Part shown: one piece after another, positions 1 through 10,480 of the stretch
How the letters are laid out: each line of letters starts with the position of its first letter
Position numbering within the stretch: the stretch's first letter is position 1
Assembly: GCA_016648135.1 (NCBI GenBank)
Contig: JADDOH010007959.1
Span: forward strand, 1-64,000
Source: Agrypnia vestita
Lineage: Eukaryota; Arthropoda; Insecta; Trichoptera; Phryganeidae
Length of the DNA stretch: 64,000 nt
Direction of reading: 5' to 3'
Program-made: the position numbers and the translations under genes
Notes under the pieces: generated by a model
Told to the model about the DNA's origin: nothing
The model's input: the letters and a program-made list of their open reading frames with translations, nothing else
The model's database searches: none

Positions 1-440
1 TTAACTCGCTGTGGCCATCTTTCATATGTGTATATTGTATTTACCAATAAATAGAATTGCGTAATAATAACCGAAAGAAGAGAAGGTGAAGGAGTGGGTA
101 ATGTATAAAGAATATTCCCCGAAAACGATAAAATATTTGTTGTCCTGCTTTAAAAAGTCATGAGTAACATTGTAATTGTGTTATTGAAACCTAAGAAATC
201 GACAACCATGTGTGAGAATATACGAATTCCGAAATTGATATTTCCCCAAAGTATTTAAATATAAATTTATTCATTTATTTATTCACGGGAAACTAACAGT
301 AGGTACCTACTTACAAATATCAATCAGATTAAACATGAATATTAAATAGTATAGAGACCATCTTACAAGTTTATACAGAATTAACATGTTGTGTATTAAA
401 ATATAGAAACAATAGCTATACAAAAAAATGACAAGATATA
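1..440. other. AT-rich DNA, nothing recognised
   Basis: No long open frame, RNA gene or repeat recognised. It contains a TAGGTACCTAC-type run near position 301, a motif frequent in lepidopteran DNA. Confidence 0.6.
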
Positions 441-563
441 TCATCACCTAAGCCATCAACCATACGATAGGTCGTAAGCCCTTTGGACACCCAAAAAGAT
501 TTCCTTACCTACTTTCCCGTATAAAAAATTTGCTTCGCCGCCATGAGTATCTATAATATATCT
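441..563 (+). repeat. Dispersed repeat, copy 1 of 2
   Basis: About 120 bp that matches 32717-32839 in the same orientation, including the shared run ACGATAGGTCGTAAG and the shared block TACCTACTTT. The copies are diverged and show no terminal inverted repeats. The family is not recognised; an old retroposon tail is possible. Confidence 0.6.
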
Positions 564-1860
564 TGATTTTTCATACTCACCTTCTGTTAAATGTAGGATT
601 GTCAATTAATTTAAACTTATGATATTTATGTTAAATGCCTGGAATATAAATGAAACCAAATATCCCACGGCCAAAATATTTTACAAAAATAACTCGAAGC
701 GTTTGACCTTAAAAAGTACAAGGGGTACCTCATGCTGTTCTCAGATTTATTGACCTAACCTGTTAGTTGATGTTTTGCAATAATAATAATAATAGTTTAC
801 ACCATAGTCAATAATTAATATGCATGAGTTCATTTGTACACATGTATATTTCAAGATTGTATATAGATGTATTATTCTCAAGCAGGTAACGTTACACTGC
901 GCTAAGAATCTTTTGATATCGTTAGTTGAGCTGAGCAAAGCAAAATATATTTGATATGTATACTTTAAACGAAGCGTGTATCATTTTTTTGTTATGACTT
1001 TTAACTAAGATTGTGATTTTAATTTTTACGGTAGTAAAAAATACAGTTTACGCATATGTCTAGATGCATGTGTGAAAATATAAGGAAATTTTTTATTAAT
1101 TTATTACACCTGGATGAGTTCCGCATACCAGAATGGGAATTGCATCTGCCGTACTTGGGAGCCTTGACCACAGGACATTGGACTACCCAATTTCCGTTGT
1201 CCAATTGTATCCATTGTCTGGATTTACTGACCTAAGTAATTCCAGTCGTAATCCAGACGTTCAAAGTCCACCGGTTAGCGATAAGGTTTCCCGACTGGAA
1301 GGGGAACAAAGAAAGAGTCAACGGGCTGTGTAAATGGTACTTCTCGCTATTGCTTCAGTCATCATCATTTCATTACTCTAGCTCTTGAACACTTTTACTG
1401 GCTCCCGGGACTTAACTCTGGCAGAAATAAACATCAAAAATACAGCCAAGCACTCTTTCATTCCATGATGTACAATCCTTCCCTTAAGTCAAAACGCCGG
1501 GGATATTATACATTCCCTCCAAGTAGCGTAGCCAAAAGGCGACTGTCGTTCTACGCCGCGCTTCGTGGTTTCGTCTTTTATCGGCAGCACCTGACGGATA
1601 TAAGGAAAAATAAATAAAGATGCTTGTACATTAGCTACGTACACAAAATATAATGCCGTATGACTATGTTAATCAAATTTAAAAATGATTCCATGAAAAT
1701 AAACTAATTAATCTACAGTGATGCTCAATCAATTGAAAAAAAATTAATTCTGGTTTTAAAACAACAAATATTTTTTTTTTTTTTATCACTGAATTTATAA
1801 TGTAAGTTTTAATATACAAACATACATTGAAAGATTTGGCAGATACTTCGTGGTGCAACA
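564..1860. other. Unassigned DNA with a mid-GC block at 1130-1570
   Basis: Mostly AT-rich, with a short TAA run near 780. Positions 1130-1570 are clearly less AT-rich than their surroundings and contain a 66-codon open frame (1133-1333) without recognisable motifs or good splice sites. It could be a decayed transposon or a non-coding element; I cannot tell which. Confidence 0.4.
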
Positions 1861-2076
1861 TTATAATTTAAAAAATATGTTTCTTTACTTTGTAATACAC
1901 ACACACAATATGAGTTATTAAATTACAACTATAGTTTCGAGAGGATTTTGTAATACACACACACAATATGAGTTATTAAATTACAACTATAGTTTCGATC
2001 ATCAGGTATACATATTTAATAACTCATATTGTGTGTGTGTGTTTTACAAAGTAAAGAAACATATTTTTTAAATTAC
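1861..2076. repeat. Compact fold-back with internal tandem duplication
   Basis: The left arm 1861-1923 is the near-perfect reverse complement of 2013-2076, including an AC/GT dinucleotide run that differs by one repeat. A 52-bp unit is also directly duplicated at 1889-1940 and 1947-1998, separated by 6 bp. Just before the right arm the minus strand reads CCTGATGA then TCGAAAC, a hammerhead-like core with almost no stem II. The tandem-plus-inverted layout resembles Penelope-like element termini; that assignment is inference. Confidence 0.75.
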
Positions 2077-2796
2077 AAACATCTATTTTAAAGCTTTATA
2101 CAATAGACAGAGCATTTTGAAATTGACTTGACGCCAGTGCATTTCTTTTTTTCAACAATTTATTTACGAGTAATTTCAATATTGAAACTGTGACATCACC
2201 TTTATACTGCGTTTAAATATTTTTAGATTTTTATAATTAATTATAGGTACATATGATCTAATGTAGTAAAACTTTACACTGTTAAAGTTCCTCAATAAAT
2301 AAATTCAACGGTTCTTTGAACTCAGTTCTTGGTTCTCTGATGAATAAATAGCGCTATAAATATATTATTATTTTCTATTTTTAAAACATTCAATTAATTC
2401 TCAGATTAAAATTAAAAAAAAAAACATTTATCAAAGATATGGAATTGTCTAGACGTAATGAATGGAAGCGGATAGAATGCAAATTCGATCGAAAATATTC
2501 CAGACGAAAAGTTTTTATGCAAATTCAAGGAGTCTGAGCGTAATTCAATATGGATTAAAATGCTAATGGAATAACAAGATTTCAATTATCGATCATCCAA
2601 GATGCTAATATTGCCCAGGGCCGTATTTCGGGATCGCGGGGAAGTGTGATAGCGGCGGGCGCCGGTGTAATTGGGTGTCAAATTATACATTTCTGTGAAC
2701 AAATTACACCTTTTGATCCGTATAAGATTACATTCAGACTTTTGGAATTTGGTGATTTAGAATCTAGTTTATTAGTGGCGTATTATTTATTTCAAA
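2077..2796. other. AT-rich DNA, nothing recognised
   Basis: No recognisable gene. A short GC-richer stretch lies at about 2612-2680 and runs into a 67-codon open frame that has no motif and ends inside the adjacent MITE. Confidence 0.5.
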
Positions 2797-3050
2797 GATA
2801 TAAAAGCAAAGGCAGAAAAATCCAAAAATTGAAAAAAAAAATGTTTTGAATGCAGTCAGTTATTTAAAATGTATTTAAAATGTAAAATGTAATTCTATAT
2901 TTTATGTATCTAACCCTTCCAAAATCATGTTTCCTAAAATTAATAGACTACGTTTCCAATAAAATCTCAAATTCAGTACAGTATAAATTAGTAATCCTCT
3001 ATAGTGCATTAATTTTTTTTGGATATTGCTGCTTTTGCTTTTATACCCCA
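2797..3050. mobile_element. MITE family M1, copy 1 (left end eroded)
   Basis: The ends are inverted: TATAAAAGCAAAGGCAG on the left and CTGCTTTTGCTTTTATACCC on the right. The internal sequence shares blocks with two further copies at 18931-19185 and 24905-25142. The outermost TGGGG is lost on the left. It is non-coding, about 250 bp, and the transposase superfamily is not identifiable from the ends alone. Confidence 0.75.
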
Positions 3051-3519
3051 CATATAAGGCCTGAGGACAGGGATACATGCATTCAGACATGTCCTATGAA
3101 GAAATGGTTTTGAATATAGTGAATTTTTAGTTAAATTTTTTGTATTTGGTAAATAAATGTATTTATAATTAATTAAACTGAAAATGTGGATAAAAAAATT
3201 ATTAAAATGATAATAGTTTTATGTCACAAACCATTAAATTGGATATAAATATTCTTAGTAAAATAAATAAAACATTATGTTGAATGGATAATCACGTCAC
3301 AGAGCTTTGTTGCTGCAAGAAAATGGTATTGTCAGAAATAAATAGATTCATTGTTTTGTACTATAATTTTTAGTAATATGTTTAAGTATATAAGTAAAGT
3401 TAGTATTCATCTACATAATTCCTGCTTTAACGTACGCTTGTGAGATATAGATTTTTATAAAATTCTCGGAAGTAAAAATGCAAGTTTATGAAAGATGAAT
3501 TCTCCTAAAAATATATAGG
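3051..3519. other. AT-rich DNA, nothing recognised
   Basis: No gene or repeat structure recognised. Confidence 0.5.
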
Positions 3520-3765
3520 CCGAGGACAGATAATCAGTTTTGGTCTTGATCTTGATCCAAATGCAAATGGGCTGGACACGTATAATGCAGGACGTGATAT
3601 GAGCCGTACCAATTGGACGTCGACCAGAATAAGGTGGTACGACAATGCGAGAAGATCTGGGCTTTCCATGTTGCTGTCTTCGAGTGGAGTGTGTTGGTTC
3701 AAGACAGAGAATCCTGGCGCCGAGTCGTGCATCATACATGTATCCCTGTTAGCTACAGCGAAGCA
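3520..3765 (+). pseudogene. LINE reverse-transcriptase C-terminal relic
   Basis: Broken reading frames match the C-terminal tail typical of insect non-LTR retrotransposon ORF2. In one frame the piece DRESWRRVVHHTCIPVSY (about 3706-3759) corresponds to the usual DR..WR..GEAYVQQW end. Upstream, KMQMGWTR and RRP fragments correspond to the KWQWAGH and GRRP segments. Several frameshifts are needed, so it is a dead 5'-truncated copy. Related tails occur at 32150-32600 and 59395-59590. The clade is not determined. Confidence 0.75.
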
Positions 3766-4079
3766 AGCGCACTTCAGAACATTTCGGACCGCAGCTAGAT
3801 TTGTTCGTTTCACTGGGAATGGAGTTTAATGATAATGTGAACTCGTAAACCGGTTAGAGCCTCCATAAATTAATTTATTATTAAACCTCTCAAAGCCAAT
3901 ATAATGGAAGTGTATGAGAACTAAATTGTTATCGCGAATATGATGCATGCATTTACGTTTTCTTTCTAAACTCTAGTTGACTCTGTTACCCAACATATTG
4001 TGATAATTATTCGCGCTGTGCAAATAAATAATGCATAACTTCGCCTCTGACAAAAGCGGTAGTTGTGCGGCAATATCTC
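3766..4079. other. AT-rich spacer
   Basis: Nothing recognised between the LINE relic and the next GC-rich island. Confidence 0.5.
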
Positions 4080-4385
4080 GTTAATGACTCCATTTCTCAC
4101 AGAGCCGGGCGCCATTTTGACTCGACTTCCCGCTCATTTTGAAGTTCCCGCCTCGTGACGAGGGTGCCGCGTGATTTTTCACGGAGAAGTTTGATAATTG
4201 ATTTTACGCTGATTGCGGCCGAAGATGCATGGCTTGATGATTTCCCCGGGTTAATGAATATGGTCCCGCTCGCTTGTGTACACAGGCGAGCGGCCGCCAT
4301 AAATAATGTTGATGTTTCAATCCCATGCTGGCTGCGTTGGACCGGCGCGGCCATCGGCGCCCTCGGCTAGTCGTCCACAGATGGG
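4080..4385. promoter_or_regulatory. GC/CpG-rich island, candidate conserved non-coding element
   Basis: About 300 bp rich in GC and CpG inside AT-rich DNA. Open frames on both strands (4097-4354 minus, 4155-4370 plus) are mutually overlapping, have no motif, and are expected in GC-rich sequence. It contains a perfect hairpin CGTGATTTTTCACG at about 4170-4183 and a GGCGAGCGG/CGCTCGCCT-like symmetry near 4268-4292. A regulatory role is inference; a methylation-poor or conserved element would be the test. Confidence 0.4.
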
Positions 4386-4686
4386 GTAGTGGTCTCCAAG
4401 TTACGGCCCTTGTTAAACAAACATTCATTTATCATTAATTTCTAATTGATTTTAGCTAAGATTGACATTTTAATGTCTTGTGATGTCGTAGGTACATGAA
4501 TATGGTGTTCAAATGGCTGCAGTGAGGCGGGTTCTGGCTTTTCATATCTAGACTTCCAGATTCAGTGATTTTCTCAAGCCGGCGTATTTTCGTGATGCGT
4601 TTGGTTACAGCAATTGGGCGTTAAAAATAAAAATAATTGAAATAGCAACTGTTGTGTTGTACTATTTAAAGTATTTAAAAACATTT

Positions 4687-5083
4687 TTAACTGTAATTTC
4701 GGATATTTTATACGCACCGTATGTATTACCGAGAAGCGAATCTCGACGTTTCGTTGGATACTTATCCAACGTCATCAGGAAGACGACCCTTACCCGCGGA
4801 GATGGAGGTCGGACGGATTAAAGGTGCTGCTTTCTAGGGCGTAAATTGTATGCACTTTGTTGTGGAGTGTTCTCTTCTTCTAAATAGAGGTCGCCAGTGT
4901 ACAATACGTACTAGTTACGTCGGCGGATTTTACTGCGACTTCTCTCAAGGGTTGAATCAGTGTCATTAGAACAAGGCGCCAAATACTTGATAGTTTGTAA
5001 CTGTATAAGTATCCAACGAAACGTCGAGATTCGCTTCTCGGTAATACATACGGTGCGTATAAAATATCTGAAATTACAGTTAA
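4687..5083. mobile_element. Inverted-repeat element P1 with hammerhead-like core
   Basis: Arms 4687-4765 and 5005-5083 are 79-bp reverse complements with one mismatch. Each arm contains TATTTTATACGCACCGTATG, a strong hairpin with CGAG/CTCG stem, and ACGTTTCGTTGGATAC. The left arm continues on the minus strand into a full CTGATGA-stem-GAAAC core (separate entry). The region between the arms (4766-5004) has no coding motif. A third, diverged arm is at 55767-55885. Likely terminal parts of a Penelope-like element, or a fold-back derived from one. Confidence 0.8.
4748..4779 (-). ncRNA. Hammerhead-ribozyme-like core
   Basis: On the minus strand the order is CTGATGA, then an 8-bp stem (CGTTGGAT paired with ATCCAACG, loop AAGT), then GAAAC. 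The G of GAAA is shared with the end of the stem. These are the invariant catalytic-core blocks of hammerheads. Downstream, AC plus a CGAG/CTCG hairpin followed by GGTA could supply stem III and an NUH cleavage triplet. I do not find a convincing stem I, so activity is unproven. Confidence 0.5.
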
Positions 5084-5394
5084 GTATGTCTAACGACCGT
5101 AATAACAACCTTTAATATTTAAAAACAATTCACGTTTTATTGTATTTCATATCGAGGCCCTGTGGGTGACCCTCTTCTGTTGTGCGTGTACCCGTTATGT
5201 AGTCATACGGTGGCTATGACCTTTGGAATTGATAAAGCATTTCATTAACATTATAGTATACATAAAACATTAAATTGAATGTAAAATTTTTTCTCGAAAC
5301 ACAATTTAAACTTCTTTGTAAAGAATTAAAAAATCAACACACAAATTTTTAGAGTTTAATATTTTTTATCCAAAACAATGATGGTTTCGGCAGA

Positions 5395-5435
5395 TTATGC
5401 CATTATCAACGGATTGATTAGTTCATAATGGCATA
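5395..5435. repeat. Short hairpin
   Basis: TTATGCCATTAT and ATAATGGCATAA form a perfect 12-bp inverted repeat around a loop of about 17 nt. No neighbouring gene explains it. Confidence 0.6.
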
Positions 5436-5480
5436 AGCGATCCCTTTACACAATGTAACGTTCACCATTTCCACGCATGA

Positions 5481-5696
5481 TATCGTCGCTGTAGGTTTAT
5501 ATAATTAATCCTATGTGACGTTTTAGTACATTCTGAGATAAACGAATAAAACTGTTTAAAAAAATAATTGCACAGACTAGATTTATACAAAAAAATATTT
5601 TAAATAATTACTAGGCAGACTTTAATTTAAATGAAAAAATTCATCTCAGAATGTACTAAACTGCACATATGATTTATTATATATACAGCGACGATA
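5481..5696. mobile_element. MITE with TIR TATCGTCGCTGTA
   Basis: A 216-bp element whose ends are inverted: TATCGTCGCTGTA at 5481 and TACAGCGACGATA ending at 5696. The complementarity continues inward, imperfectly, through TTTTAGTACATTCTGAGA / TCTCAGAATGTACTAAA, giving arms of about 55 bp. It is non-coding. TA at both edges would suit Tc1/mariner-type insertion, but this is only suggestive. Confidence 0.75.
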
Positions 5697-5730
5697 CACT
5701 ACCACATCTATCAAATTTTTGGAAGTCGTA

Positions 5731-6340
5731 TACACGGTTATTTGGAAAACATTAATAACCTCGCAGGACTATATTCCTGCCTTGATTATGAGTCCAAAAT
5801 GTTCAAGCTATCATGACCTTATATCAATAGTTATGGAGATATGCGACATCAAAGTTTGCATTTTTTTCTCAATATTTCTGACATATTTTTTGTAAAACAC
5901 TGGGCTATCATTACAGTAACTTATATCGAATATTAAAAATTCATTCACTTTAATAAAAGTCCAATAAAATAATAAAAACCTTTGAATTCCAATTGGAAAA
6001 CATTCCAAATGGAAAATTTTCAGGGCTTTTATGATTTTATTTAACTTGTGTTGTAACGAATAAATTTTTCGTATTCAATATAAGTTACTGTAATGACAGT
6101 CCAATGTTTCACAAAAAAGAAAAAAAAAGTTTGAAAAAAAATGCAAATTTTGATGTCGCATATCATGGAGATATGCGACATAAAAGTTTGAATTATTTTT
6201 CAATATTTTTGACTTCTTTTTTGTGAAACATTGGACTATCATTACATTGGTTGGTCATGATAGCTCGAATATTTTCGACTCATAATCGAGGCAGGAATAT
6301 AGTCCTCTGAGGTTATTAATGTTTTCCAAATAACCTTGTA
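5731..6340. mobile_element. Fold-back element F1, copy 1, with nested palindrome
   Basis: Outer arms 5731-5830 and 6240-6340 are inverted copies, sharing TTATTTGGAAAACATTAATA and TCATGATAGCT-type blocks. Both ends abut TA. Inside, 6100-6165 and 6168-6235 form a second palindrome centred on ATATGCGACAT, so the right half carries a duplicated inner arm. There is no coding sequence. A second copy is at 12851-13330 and an end fragment at 41690-41755. Confidence 0.75.
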
Positions 6341-6834
6341 TATGTTTCAAATACACAACTTGTTTCGTATGCGAGTTGTATTTTTATTACCGCCACCTGC
6401 AGTCCGTGGATGCCGAGGTATTTTGGTCACCGATTTTCAAAACATGGTTTCAGGTAAAACGCGTTTGAAAATTGAGCGATGAATAAATCTCGAAATTTTT
6501 CAACTTACATAAAATCATCGATTCCAGGTCCATACTATGTACTGTTTTGTGTATATGTCTACTAATTTTGTATCATCGTGTATAAATAAATACTAGTAAA
6601 TTACAGATTATTCTCTTTAAGATATTCGATGGCGATATTTTCGCGGTGTTAATTTCAAATACACAAATTACACGAAGAAGTGCTGCATCACCACACACAC
6701 GGTCGTAAAGTAAGCAACCGATATTTAATACCGGGGTCCTGTCCGTTTGTAATCCCTGATCAAAGCATGTACGGTATTTATATTAACGCAGTGTTGATGA
6801 GTTATAACGCAATTGTTATTAACAATATATCCGT
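6341..6834. other. AT-rich spacer
   Basis: Nothing recognised. An 89-codon open frame spans 6680-6949 across the next GC island; it has no motif. Confidence 0.5.
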
Positions 6835-6960
6835 CCCGAAGGGCGCCACAAGCGGGCGGGAGTTACGGCCTTCTGCTCCTCGCGGCCTCGCCGGCCTTAC
6901 TGATGTCTTCATTAGTTCCCGACAGGTACAGTCCGGCCAGCGCGAGTAGGTGCTATGACC
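6835..6960. promoter_or_regulatory. GC/CpG-rich island
   Basis: About 125 bp of GC-rich sequence (GGCGCC, GGGCGGG, CCTCGCGGCCTCGCCGGCC) in AT-rich flanks. Unlike the repeats it has no second copy here. A candidate conserved non-coding element; function unknown. Confidence 0.35.
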
Positions 6961-7454
6961 GGGAAAGTAATTAATTCAATAACCGAACAAAAAAGACGCG
7001 AGAGGTTTATTTTTCAGGTAAATAATGTGATTCTTGGATGTTAGAATGATGGAAACTGCAGCTGCCAACTACGTCTTTAATTCCTCACTGCAAAGGCTTC
7101 CTAGACTAGCAAACAGATAAGAGCAACTTGACCTCTTTAATAATAAAAAGGTGTATTGAAAGATTACTAGTATTTGTCAAGTTGGACTTAAATAATTGAT
7201 TTGTATTAGTTTTGAATGTTGGTAGAGTGAGATAACTAACTGTTATGCAAAATTTTTATTATATTGTGACTTTCTAAGCTTATGCTATTGCTTTTCACTC
7301 TATATTATTTTTTTGTTTTGAATATCTATTATATTATATTTTCCGTATGATTCTGCTTGTTTTATACTTGCTTTTTATTTTATATTATATTTATCTTTAT
7401 ATATTTGTATCTGTGTTTTAAGTATTTTCATTCCGCTTTATGTCATTATTATTT
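6961..7454. other. AT-rich spacer
   Basis: T-rich DNA, nothing recognised. Confidence 0.5.
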
Positions 7455-7950
7455 TTGTGCCTTATTCGTTTAATGGACATTGACTATCATGTTGTCAATT
7501 AGCACTTATTACTTACTTACTTATTAACTGTGGCCCGAGATTGCTCTACAGCGACTGGCCAAACCAATGTCATCGGTTTTTCAGCCATAAATTTCTCCTT
7601 CTTCCAGAGCTCCGACTTCTCGTACTTCTCTAAATGTCTCACCACATGTCTGAGATATTGAATTTTTCAGATATTTATTGTTTTAATTACTTATTCTTCC
7701 TTATTCATCCAAACCATACCATAAACATGTCCATCTAGCCTATTTTGAGTATGTTCTGTATTCTACATCCCGAATGCCTCAAATCCCCTTATCAATTTTT
7801 CGGTAAGCGTCCATGCTTCCATTCCATAAAACAATACTGAGAAGACTTAGCATCTGACCATTCGCTTCGTAATCAAAGATTAATATCATGATTACAAAAT
7901 ATCTTTTTCATGTGTATAAAGGTTGGATGAACTTGCTTGTGATGTGGTCG
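7455..7950 (-). pseudogene. LINE ORF2 C-terminal relic, family L1
   Basis: Reading the minus strand, this copy matches four others in the window (11890-12110, 28395-28865, 30590-30865, 34657-35140). It runs from a QARATF-like segment, through a FYGMEAWTL-like segment, to the end corresponding to GRRRTSWLKNLR and a final ELFR.AVNK. The stops and frameshifts are many. The 3' end lies at about 7455. It is a 5'-truncated, dead copy. Confidence 0.7.
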
Positions 7951-8029
7951 GTAATGTAGTTAAAACAATTAATGAAATAAAACATATATCTCTAACATTT
8001 AGTAAATCCATATAAATATCAGATCTGGT

Positions 8030-8240
8030 AACTCTTGTTACGAGGGTTTCAATTATCCACCCTATAGTTCGAACCTTGCTCCAAGCGAACTTCACATTTT
8101 TCTGAAGCTTCAAGCGCTTCTTGGATGGAAGATGCTTTAGATGCGATGATGATGGAAAAGCTATTCACGAGTCAGATGCTGGTGCTACCCAGAAAGTAAA
8201 AGAGTCGACACAATATATTCTAAGAATTTATCGATAAAAA
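8030..8240 (+). pseudogene. Mariner transposase C-terminal relic
   Basis: One frame reads NYPPYSSNLAPSELHIF (about 8053-8104), matching the mariner signature HPPYSPDLAPSDFHLF that precedes the last catalytic Asp. It continues as LKLQALLGWK before a stop, and after a frame change as CDDDGKAIHE, matching the F.DDDEV..AIHE stretch. No N-terminal part or inverted ends are seen. It sits between two LINE relics of opposite orientation. Confidence 0.85.
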
Positions 8241-8284
8241 GTTAATCAAAATCGAACCCATATTGTCTTGGTCTCTAGGCTTTA

Positions 8285-8400
8285 GATGCTACATCTCATA
8301 ATAGAGAAAAAATTGCTGGAAGAAGGACATCTTACCTGAGAAACCTGAGGCAATAATTTAATCAGTCTACCATAGAGCAGTTTTGTTGTTTAATATATAT
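8285..8400 (+). pseudogene. LINE 3' tail fragment, family L1
   Basis: Corresponds to the last part of the L1 family: a GRRRTS.LRNLRQ-like segment followed by STIEQF in shifted frames. It is cut off at 8400, where a 22-bp minisatellite begins. Confidence 0.65.
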
Positions 8401-8568
8401 CCAATGTTTGTTGATATGATATCCAATGTTTATTGACATGATATTCAATGTTTTTTGATATGATATCCAATGTTTGTTGATATGATGTCCAATGTTTGTT
8501 GATATGATATCCAATGTTTGTTGATATGATGTCCAATGTTTGTTGATATGATATCCAATGTTTGTTGA
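8401..8568. repeat. 22-bp minisatellite, about 7.6 units
   Basis: Head-to-tail units of CCAATGTTTGTTGATATGAT plus two bases, nearly identical except for a few substitutions. Because 22 is not a multiple of 3, three units make a 22-residue period, so all minus-strand frames read as repetitive NKHW/TLDIIS peptides; these are an artefact of the array and not a gene. Confidence 0.95.
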
Positions 8569-9316
8569 ACGAAGGCACAATGTTGAGGCACGATAGAGTA
8601 AAAGTAATTTATGGTGTACCTTACTACTTTAATTCTCAATTTATTTTGCTTCAAATAAGAGTTACACAGAATGCATCAACGAATACGTCTCTCTTGATCA
8701 AGATACGATATTCAATTAAGATATAAAAGCCAAAAAGCGAAAGCCTGAACAGCTTCAATCATCTCCTTCCTTCCTTCAGAAAGCCTTCCTCTGTGGTTGT
8801 TTAATATGGCTTACAAAGATAATTATTTTAGGGTATTCAATATGCGACAATTGGATAACTACTTATTTTTTGAAAATAAGTACCAGTACCCAAAGGAAAT
8901 TTTACTTCAAATTTCTTACTCTATCAAATATTACAACTCATAGAGAGAGGAATTTCGTGGGCGTGAGAAGTCATGGTGAGATCAAAATGATTATTTTTTA
9001 AATTAATATGCAATAGAAGTAAATTATTATAAAATTTTTTAAAGACGGTATATTTTGTGATTTAAGAAAACTAATAAACATTGTATAAACCACACTGATA
9101 GATAGTGTAGTATTTTTACCAATAGTTTAGTTTCATTGCGTTTTTTAAATGGATAATTAAGGTCTTCCTTTAACTACGTTTTTAACGTTACACAGAGCAC
9201 TTTTACTCAAGAGCATTAATTTTTTATTGTTATTTTTAGAAAACACCTCCATATATTTGAAAAATGACTGAAATGCACACTTGTACTTAAGGGCATCCAT
9301 TTTATTATAATTTAAA
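8569..9316. other. AT-rich DNA, nothing recognised
   Basis: No gene or repeat recognised. Positions 8730-8800 are somewhat C/T-rich. Confidence 0.5.
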
Positions 9317-9394
9317 AAAATATATATATTTATATACATATGAAAATATATATATTTATATACATATGAAAATATATATATTTATATACATATG
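9317..9394. repeat. 26-bp tandem repeat, three units
   Basis: Units 9317-9342, 9343-9368 and 9369-9394 each end in TATATACATATG and are almost identical. Confidence 0.9.
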
Positions 9395-10480
9395 AAAAAT
9401 GCCTGAAATGTCTTATATAAAGGTATTTTTTTAAAATAACAATAAAAAATTCGATGCCATTGTACAAAGTTTGTTAGTTTTCTCAAATTAATAATTATGT
9501 CCAACCACAAAGTCAACGCTATAAACGTCAAAAATATAATATTTTTCGCACCTGACATTTTTACAATTTTTGAAGTACCTGCTTACTTTACTGAGAATAT
9601 ACCCTATGGAAGATATGGTTGTTATAGAGATAGTAGGGAAGGTTGCATTGAAAATTGGTTTGATCTGTTACTACCAATCGTAAACTCTTATGCCGTTTTT
9701 ACACCACCATCTATGAAATACAGCGAAAACTCGCAGTAAAACATTGCGCATATGCAACCACTATGGGGCCGGCTGCAGATCGAGGCGGAGTCTGACCGAT
9801 TACGACATATCGTAACCATTTGAACATAACATCACGTAAACTTCCCAAGTAACTAACACGAATCGTTGATTATGATTTGTATACCTTCATTGCGTACTTT
9901 GTAAATAAAGTGTAATATACAAAGTAAATATTCTTTTTGAATCGTGTGTTCCCATACTTTCTGTATAAGCCGATCTAAACATGCAGTTTTGAGCACACAG
10001 ACCACGAGGCTCTCCTTGTTGTAGGTTGAGATATCTAATATATCATTTATAAACAGAGGGTGCCAAAAAATGTAAACACACTTCAGCAGTTTTTATCTTT
10101 TTGGGAGTTGAATCGAATTACGACACTGGAATGTAGTTTGACGTAATCTCATAAGATATCTTTCCTCACATAAATGCTAGACTCACAACGCGATAGACAG
10201 GATAATCGACCAAAATTCCAGGGCACGGCTTTCGTTTAAGGAGCGCAATGACCATTTTAAAATTGTAGTATAAATGTGTGAATGTTGTTGAAGTATGATA
10301 AAGAGGCGAATTTGCAATAGAGTCACAAATACGTCTGACAATGGAACATAAATATTTGTGATAAATTTGAAATCCACGGTACTATTTGTAATATGCACAA
10401 GATTAATTTCGATTCGGGCAGTTTCCACGTCATCATTTTTGAGCATAGAGCTCAAGACTCGAACTATTTATCCCTCCTTT
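9395..10480. other. Unassigned DNA with one open frame
   Basis: An 80-codon open frame (9497-9739, plus) begins MSNHKVNAINVKN and has no motif I recognise, no GC-ending codon preference and no splice signals; likely chance. The remainder is AT-rich. Confidence 0.4.

Noticed and set aside
4170..4183. Hairpin CGTGATTTTTCACG as a Helitron end like that at 14537
   Set aside because: No CTAG follows at the right distance and no other Helitron block is nearby; coincidental similarity.
4097..4428. Overlapping frames of 71-85 codons on both strands in a GC-rich island
   Set aside because: All frames are open at once because stop codons are rare in GC-rich sequence; no motif or splice site.
8401..8568. 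CRISPR-like array
   Set aside because: Units are contiguous with no spacers, and the DNA is eukaryotic.
8362..8654. Three overlapping minus-strand frames with repetitive NKHW/TLDIIS peptides, looking like a repeat protein
   Set aside because: They are readings of the 22-bp minisatellite; the same repeat appears in all frames because 22 is not divisible by 3.
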